From Corynebacterium kroppenstedtii (GTDB lineage: Bacteria > Actinomycetota > Actinomycetes > Mycobacteriales > Mycobacteriaceae): a stretch of 64,000 bases of DNA. The position numbers were made by a program, and so were the translations under genes. The first letter of the stretch is position 1; the number at the start of each line of letters is the position of its first letter. The DNA lies in the NCBI RefSeq assembly GCF_016894245.1, contig NZ_CP069792.1, positions 1,550,001-1,614,000 on the forward strand, in the 5' to 3' direction. Shown here one piece after another: positions 59,183 through 64,000 of this stretch. Under the pieces are notes generated by a model. The model searched no databases and was not told where the DNA came from. It was given only the letters and a program-made list of their open reading frames with translations.

Positions 59183-60328
59183 GTGGCTCGAGACTATTAC
59201 GGAATATTAGGCGTCGATAGAAATGCTTCTGACGCGGACATTAAGAAAGCTTTCCGACGCAAGGCGCGGAAGTATCACCCCGATGTCAATGATTCCGCTG
59301 AGGCCGCTGACAAATTCAACGAACTCAAAATCGCCCAAGAGGTGCTGACCGATCCGCAAAAGCGAAGCATTGTCGATGCCGGCGGTGACCCCGAGGCACA
59401 GCCGAATTATGGTGGCGCAGGCGGATTCTCAGGTGGCTTCGGCGGTGGCGGCCTGGGAGATATTTTCGAGCAGTTCTTCGGTGGTGCGGGCGCAGGAATG
59501 CGTGGACCGAAACCGCGCGTGCGCCCTGGTAATGACGCCCTCGTCCGCATGAAGCTCGATCTCGCCGAGTGCTACACCGGTGTTCGCAAAGAGGTCACCG
59601 TCGATACGGCCATCTTGTGCGACGCCTGCCAGGGCAAAGGTTCTCAATCTGGACAGTCGCCAGTGACGTGTCCGACGTGCCAGGGTCGGGGTGAAGTCGT
59701 CGAAACACAGCGCAGCTTCCTAGGGAATGTGCAAACGGTTCGGGAGTGCAGCCGTTGTGGTGGCACCGGTGAGATCATTAAAGATCCGTGCCCGAAGTGT
59801 GATGGCGATGGTCGCGTGAAGAAGCGTCGCCCTATCACGGTCGATATTCCAGCAGGTATTGACGACGGTATGCGTGTCCGCCTTTCGGGCCAGGGTGAAG
59901 TCGGCCCCGGTGGTGGGCCAGCCGGTGATCTCTATGTTGAGGTTCGCGTGGCACCCGACACCGTTTTTGTCCGTGAAGGCGATGACCTTCACCTGAGCGT
60001 CTCGGTACCGATGGTTGACGCAGCCTTGGGTACTTCCATTTCCGTGAAGGACCCGGTAGGGGAGGAATTCCCCCTCGATATCGCCCCGGGAACGCAGCCG
60101 GATGAAACGATCACTGTCGAGGGCCGTGGCATGCCACGGATTCGGTCTGACCGCAAAGGCAATGTGGTGGCCCACGTCAGTGTTGCCGTGCCAACAAAAC
60201 TGGATGCCAAGACCGAGAAGCTGTTGAAGCAGGTGAAGAACCACTGCAAGGACGATGCCGTCGTGAATGACAGGGATTCGGGTGGCGGTTTCTTCTCCCG
60301 GCTGCGTAGTCGATTTGCCGGGCGTTAA
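59183..60328 (+). CDS. dnaJ: Chaperone DnaJ (second-type DnaJ2)
   Basis: The co-chaperone that stimulates DnaK ATPase and binds unfolded protein. The J domain carries YHPDVND (HPD), a short Gly/Phe-rich linker follows, then four CxxCxGxG zinc repeats (CDACQGKG, CPTCQGRG, CSRCGGTG, CPKCDGDG) and the C-terminal substrate domain. 381 residues. GTG start with AAGGAG. It is linked to hrcA rather than dnaK, the arrangement of actinobacterial DnaJ2, and is likely under HrcA control through the CIRCE element. Confidence 0.97.
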   Translation: MARDYYGILGVDRNASDADIKKAFRRKARKYHPDVNDSAEAADKFNELKIAQEVLTDPQKRSIVDAGGDPEAQPNYGGAGGFSGGFGGGGLGDIFEQFFGGAGAGMRGPKPRVRPGNDALVRMKLDLAECYTGVRKEVTVDTAILCDACQGKGSQSGQSPVTCPTCQGRGEVVETQRSFLGNVQTVRECSRCGGTGEIIKDPCPKCDGDGRVKKRRPITVDIPAGIDDGMRVRLSGQGEVGPGGGPAGDLYVEVRVAPDTVFVREGDDLHLSVSVPMVDAALGTSISVKDPVGEEFPLDIAPGTQPDETITVEGRGMPRIRSDRKGNVVAHVSVAVPTKLDAKTEKLLKQVKNHCKDDAVVNDRDSGGGFFSRLRSRFAGR

Positions 60329-60336
60329 GTGTTCAC

Positions 60337-61221
60337 ATGAGTGATCCCGTCTTCGTGTATGGCTTCGTTGGATATCCCGACGGAGTCTTTCCCCCGTTAG
60401 CCGGCATTATCGGTCACCGTGATGACAGCAACAGTCAGCCCGATGGCCAGCTCGGCGGTGACACGAATATCCACCAGCAGAAGCCACTGACACAGTATGA
60501 CGTGGGTGATGTCGTTCTTCTCTCAGGACCCGAAGGCCGCCATGCCGTTACTGTGAAGCGGCTTGTGCCGGGGGATGCACTGGTCCTGGTTAATGGTGAG
60601 GGGAATTGGCTACGGTGCACGGTTGAGTCCACCCCGTCGAAGACGCAGCTGAGGGCCACAGTTCTGGAGGCCGGCTACACGACGATGCCCACTCCGCCCA
60701 TTACCGTCGTCCAAGCTCTTCCAAAATCTGATCGGTCCGAACTAGCGGTTGATTTAGCGTGCCAGGCGGGCGCCGACGCTATCGCCCCATGGTCAGCGTC
60801 CCGTTCGATTGCCCGGTGGAAAGGTAAGGAAAGGAAAGCGGGTACCAAGTGGGCCGATACCGCTGTCGCGTCGTCGAAACAGTCTCGACGCGCGCGCTTT
60901 CCACGAATCGCCGCTTTATCAACAACGGATGACGTCGTCAATGCTATTGAGCAGGTCACACAATCAGGCGGTTGTGCTCTTGTGCTGGAGGAATCGGAAT
61001 CGGTGCCTGTGACGGCGCTGTCCGACACACTCCGTCAGGCGTCGCACATCATTCTCATTGTGGGGCCTGAAGGTGGCATCGCTCCCGATGAGCATGACGC
61101 TTTTGTCCGTGCGGGTGCTACCTCCGTTGTTCTTGGCCCCGAGGTGTTGCGGACTGCCACGGCCGCGAGCGTTGCTCTGGGCTCTGTAAACGTGCTGGCC
61201 GGACGCTGGTCTACGGCGTGA
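60337..61221 (+). CDS. rsmE: 16S rRNA m3U1498 methyltransferase RsmE
   Basis: Methylates U1498 of 16S rRNA using SAM. The SPOUT-fold knot is seen as ILIVGPEGGIAPDEHDAF and VVLGPEVLRTATAA (about residues 235-285). The N-terminal RNA-binding domain is interrupted by a polar insert (residues 30-52, DSNSQPDGQLGGDTN). It starts 9 bases behind dnaJ, so probably shares its transcript. Confidence 0.94.
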   Translation: MSDPVFVYGFVGYPDGVFPPLAGIIGHRDDSNSQPDGQLGGDTNIHQQKPLTQYDVGDVVLLSGPEGRHAVTVKRLVPGDALVLVNGEGNWLRCTVESTPSKTQLRATVLEAGYTTMPTPPITVVQALPKSDRSELAVDLACQAGADAIAPWSASRSIARWKGKERKAGTKWADTAVASSKQSRRARFPRIAALSTTDDVVNAIEQVTQSGGCALVLEESESVPVTALSDTLRQASHIILIVGPEGGIAPDEHDAFVRAGATSVVLGPEVLRTATAASVALGSVNVLAGRWSTA

Positions 61222-61390
61222 TAGGCGTCCATATGAGCGTTGGGGCGACGAGAACCACACCGCACGCTACACTGAGTGAGCACACTAACCAGGGAGGTTT
61301 CCACTGAGTACGTCGAATTCGGCATCCCGACGTCAATCCCCACGGTCCGGCAATCCGCGGGCACTCGCCGGTGACGATCACGAGAGTATC

Positions 61391-62488
61391 GTGTCGTCGG
61401 CGACATCGTCGTTAAGCTTCGACCTTGATGACGAGTACGCACCGCAGGTTCTAGGTCCGGCGGACCAGAACCTCCGCATCGTGGAGCGGTCGGTGGATGC
61501 CGATGTCCATGTTCGTGGCGCCCGGGTCACGGTGTCTGGCAGGCCCGCGGATTGTCAAGCGGTACGTCGAATTTTCCTCGAACTACAGTCAATGGTGCGT
61601 CGGGGGCACCCCATCTCTGCTGATGCCGTATCCAGAACGGTGGCATTGGTTCGGGGTGAGGCGGCGACATTGCCGTCGGACAGTGCGGCTATTGTGACGC
61701 GACGTGGGCGGGGGATTCACCCCAAAACCCCTGGGCAGCGGGATTATGTTGACGCAATAGATAGCAACACCATTGTTTTCGGGATAGGTCCAGCTGGATC
61801 AGGTAAAACTTACTTGGCCATGGCCAAGGCTGTGCAGGCACTACAACATCGTGAAGTGCATCGAATTATTCTGACGCGGCCGGCTGTTGAGGCTGGGGAG
61901 AACTTAGGGTTTTTACCTGGGACGTTGCACGAAAAAATTGATCCATATTTGCGTCCGCTTCATGACGCTCTTCGGGATATGGTTGAACCGGAAACCATAC
62001 CTAAGCTGATGGAGTCCGGGATTATTGAGGTCGCCCCGCTGGCTTATATGCGCGGCCGAACTCTCAACGACGCCTTCGTCATTTTGGATGAAGCCCAGAA
62101 CACGACGCCAGCCCAAATGAAGATGTTTCTGACGCGTCTAGGTTTTGGTACAACAATGGTTGTGACGGGCGACCTCACCCAGGTTGATTTGCCCCACCAG
62201 GAATCTGGATTGGCTCGCGCCGTCAATGTGTTGGATGGGGTTAAAGATATCAGCGTGATTCGTTTGCAATCTGAAGATGTTGTTCGTCATCACCTGGTGT
62301 CCGCCATTGTCGACGCCTACGCTGCGTGTGAGGATGCCGACGATAGTGTGAGCTCGCATTCGGTGCCGTCACGTCGACGTCAGCAGCGTCATAGCCACCA
62401 GAATGAACGTGGTAGCCGCGCGAATGCTGGATCCACGCAGGGTGACCAGCCTCGGCATCAGCGGTACGTGTGGAAGGACTCAGAGTGA
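61391..62488 (+). CDS. phoH: PhoH-like ATPase
   Basis: A P-loop ATPase related to helicase superfamily 1, linked to RNA metabolism together with YbeY. Walker A is [13 protein letters not shown] (about residue 136) and Walker B is [17 protein letters not shown] 61391 is the first standard start, but the frame stays open upstream to a CTG at 61304 that has AGGGAGG exactly 6 bases before it, so the real protein may be 29 residues longer. The polar tail after residue 315 is variable. Its end overlaps ybeY (GTGA). Confidence 0.92.
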   Translation: MSSATSSLSFDLDDEYAPQVLGPADQNLRIVERSVDADVHVRGARVTVSGRPADCQAVRRIFLELQSMVRRGHPISADAVSRTVALVRGEAATLPSDSAAIVTRRGRGIHPKTPGQRDYVDAIDSNTIVFGIGPAGSGKTYLAMAKAVQALQHREVHRIILTRPAVEAGENLGFLPGTLHEKIDPYLRPLHDALRDMVEPETIPKLMESGIIEVAPLAYMRGRTLNDAFVILDEAQNTTPAQMKMFLTRLGFGTTMVVTGDLTQVDLPHQESGLARAVNVLDGVKDISVIRLQSEDVVRHHLVSAIVDAYAACEDADDSVSSHSVPSRRRQQRHSHQNERGSRANAGSTQGDQPRHQRYVWKDSE

Positions 62489-63093
62489 GTATCGAAGTCT
62501 TTAATGAATCTGGGTATGACGGAGTCAACGAAGAAGCGCTCATCGACGTGGCGCAATTTGCTCTCATGCGGATGGATATTCACCCGGCTGCGGATATGAC
62601 CATTTCTATTGTTGATGAGGCCACGATAGAAGATCTCCACGTCCGGTGGCTGGATTTGGAAGGTCCGACCGATGTCATGAGTTTCCCCATGGATGAGCTC
62701 ACTCCGGGCTCCGGCAGACCTGATGCGGATGCTCCCGGTCCCGCAATGTTAGGTGACATTGTTTTGTGCCCCGCTTTCGCCGAACGCCAAGCTCATCGTG
62801 CCGGACACGGTGTGGGCCACGAACTGTCCCTACTGACTGTCCATGGCATTTTGCATCTGTTGGGCTATGATCACGTGGCCCCCGAGGAGGAGCGCCGGAT
62901 GTTTGCCCTCCAGAACGACATTTTGGCGGATTGGTACACCGACCTGGAGGAACGCGGTGTTTCCTATGGGCCGAAGCCGACGGGTCCGGGTGCGTTTCCT
63001 ACCGCGGCGGATCGTGAGGCACTGGATCAGGACATGATCAAGTCGACAGTTGGCGGGATGATCGCAGAGCCGGCTGACCGCGATAAGTCATAG
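62485..63093 (+). CDS. ybeY: Endoribonuclease YbeY
   Basis: A metal-dependent RNase needed for 16S rRNA 3' maturation. The three-histidine zinc site is [20 protein letters not shown] near residues 113-132. A 45-residue polar tail is added at the C-terminus. GTG 62485 overlaps the phoH stop and has GAAGGA 6 bases upstream; the ATG at 62470 would overlap that site. Confidence 0.95.
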   Translation: MSIEVFNESGYDGVNEEALIDVAQFALMRMDIHPAADMTISIVDEATIEDLHVRWLDLEGPTDVMSFPMDELTPGSGRPDADAPGPAMLGDIVLCPAFAERQAHRAGHGVGHELSLLTVHGILHLLGYDHVAPEEERRMFALQNDILADWYTDLEERGVSYGPKPTGPGAFPTAADREALDQDMIKSTVGGMIAEPADRDKS

Positions 63094-63110
63094 GAAGACG
63101 TTACATACCC

Positions 63111-64000
63111 GTGAATTTTCTGACTGAAGGCCTCATTGACTGCGTTATTGTCGTGGTCCTTTTGGCTATTGCCGCGATTTTTACAGCAGTCGAGACTGCA
63201 TTGATCTCGATTTCACGCGCCCGTGTTGAAGATATGGACGAGACACGGAGCACACGGACGTTATTGGCGATAGTGGATAATCGGGCTCGATTTATTAACC
63301 CCCTCATCCTTGTTCGAACTGCGTGCGAGGCGGGAGCATCGGTCATCATTACGGTTCTCGCTATCCGGGTAGCGCATGAGGCTGCCGTGGCTGTAGCGAT
63401 TATCCTGATTACGGTCCTCTCTTACGTTTTCTTGGGTGTGGTCGGACGGACTGTTGGTCGCCAAAATCCCTATCGGGTTGGATTGCGTGCGGCCTTTTTC
63501 TTACGGCCGATTGTTAAATTATTTAGCCCGCTGGCATCGTTGCTCATTTGGTTGGGAAATGTTTTTACGCCGGGAAAGAAATTCGAACAAGGGCCTTTTA
63601 CTAACGAGGTTGAGCTCCGTGAAATGGTGGACATAGCCTCGGAACGCGGTGTCGTTCAGGTCGAAGAACGACGAATGATTCAGGCTATTTTTGACTTAGC
63701 TAATACGCGTGCTCGGCAAGTGATGGTTCCACGAACAGACATGTTGTGGATCGAATCGGAAAAGAGCGCACGTCAGGCGACCCGTTTGTGTGTCCGTTCA
63801 GGCCACTCCCGCATTCCCGTCATCGGTGAAAACGTCGATGATATTGAGGGAGTTGTCTATTTGAAGGATCTCGTAGCTTTGTCTTATGACGATCCCAGTA
63901 AAAATTCGACGCTGGTGAAAGAAGTCATGCGGCCGGCAGAATTTATTCCCGATTCTCTACCGTTAGACGAGCTATTGGGCGATATGCAAACTTCTCATGA
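63111..64000 (+). CDS. DUF21/CBS-domain membrane protein (HlyC/CorC family), cut by window edge
   Basis: Starts at GTG 63111 and runs off the right edge. The N-terminal DUF21 part has hydrophobic segments near residues 10-30, 60-85, 90-110 and 130-150. The cytosolic part holds NEVELREMVDIASERGVVQVEERRMI and then PRTDMLWIE, beginning the first CBS domain. Family members are Mg/Co efflux-type transporters, though often called haemolysins. It lies 17 bases behind ybeY, the conserved phoH-ybeY-corC order leading to era. Confidence 0.9.
   Translation, partial: MNFLTEGLIDCVIVVVLLAIAAIFTAVETALISISRARVEDMDETRSTRTLLAIVDNRARFINPLILVRTACEAGASVIITVLAIRVAHEAAVAVAIILITVLSYVFLGVVGRTVGRQNPYRVGLRAAFFLRPIVKLFSPLASLLIWLGNVFTPGKKFEQGPFTNEVELREMVDIASERGVVQVEERRMIQAIFDLANTRARQVMVPRTDMLWIESEKSARQATRLCVRSGHSRIPVIGENVDDIEGVVYLKDLVALSYDDPSKNSTLVKEVMRPAEFIPDSLPLDELLGDMQTSH

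Overview
The window reads as a chromosomal core segment of a Corynebacterium. The gene order tig-clpP1-clpP2-clpX, mdh-valS-folC-DUF4233, ndk-rne-rplU-rpmA, obg-proB-proA-nadD-rsfS-pgm-degV-comEA-comEC-holA/rpsT-lepA and fadD15-hemW-hrcA-dnaJ-rsmE-phoH-ybeY is the arrangement known from Corynebacterium and its mycobacterial relatives. Base composition is only moderately GC-rich, so a lipophilic species of the C. kroppenstedtii type is possible, but the species assignment is a guess. No insertion sequence, prophage, CRISPR array or rRNA was seen.

Layout. 1-6.8 kb: an ABC-F ATPase cut by the left edge, tRNA-Gly(TCC), tRNA-Pro(TGG), trigger factor, the ClpP1P2 and ClpX protease genes (with a ClgR-type box before clpP1) and a convergent TetR regulator. 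6.8-16 kb: a 650-base non-coding stretch, mdh, valS, folC, DUF4233, an amino-acid ABC permease and ATPase without a binding protein, and ndk. 16-27.4 kb: RNase E/G with an IF2_N-like domain, L21, L27, an amino-acid permease, obg, proB and proA. 27.4-38.7 kb: nadD, rsfS, a histidine phosphatase, degV, comEA-comEC-holA, rpsT, an orphan PemK/MazF-like gene and lepA.

38.7-54 kb is the accessory part. A lipoprotein HNH nuclease with a LexA-type SOS box over its promoter lies divergent to a DUF6636 lipoprotein. These are followed by a 3-hydroxyacyl-CoA dehydrogenase and a minus-strand cluster. The cluster holds a MalY/PatB C-S lyase, a peptide-binding lipoprotein, a DppB permease, a giant DppC-DppD-DppF fusion and a J-like membrane protein. 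Next come a lone phytoene/squalene synthase, two tiny membrane proteins behind an 18-bp perfect palindrome, and malQ. 54-64 kb: fadD15, an unknown helical protein, hemW, hrcA, a CIRCE element, dnaJ, rsmE, phoH, ybeY and a CBS-domain transporter cut by the right edge.

The segment mostly serves protein folding and turnover, translation and RNA processing, proline and NAD synthesis, and nutrient uptake. The most rewarding leads are the putative SOS-controlled exported nuclease, the C-S lyase/peptide importer operon, a paired DnaA-box inverted repeat before comEA, a probable CTG start for phoH, and a recurring -10-box-then-ATG layout that points to leaderless mRNAs.
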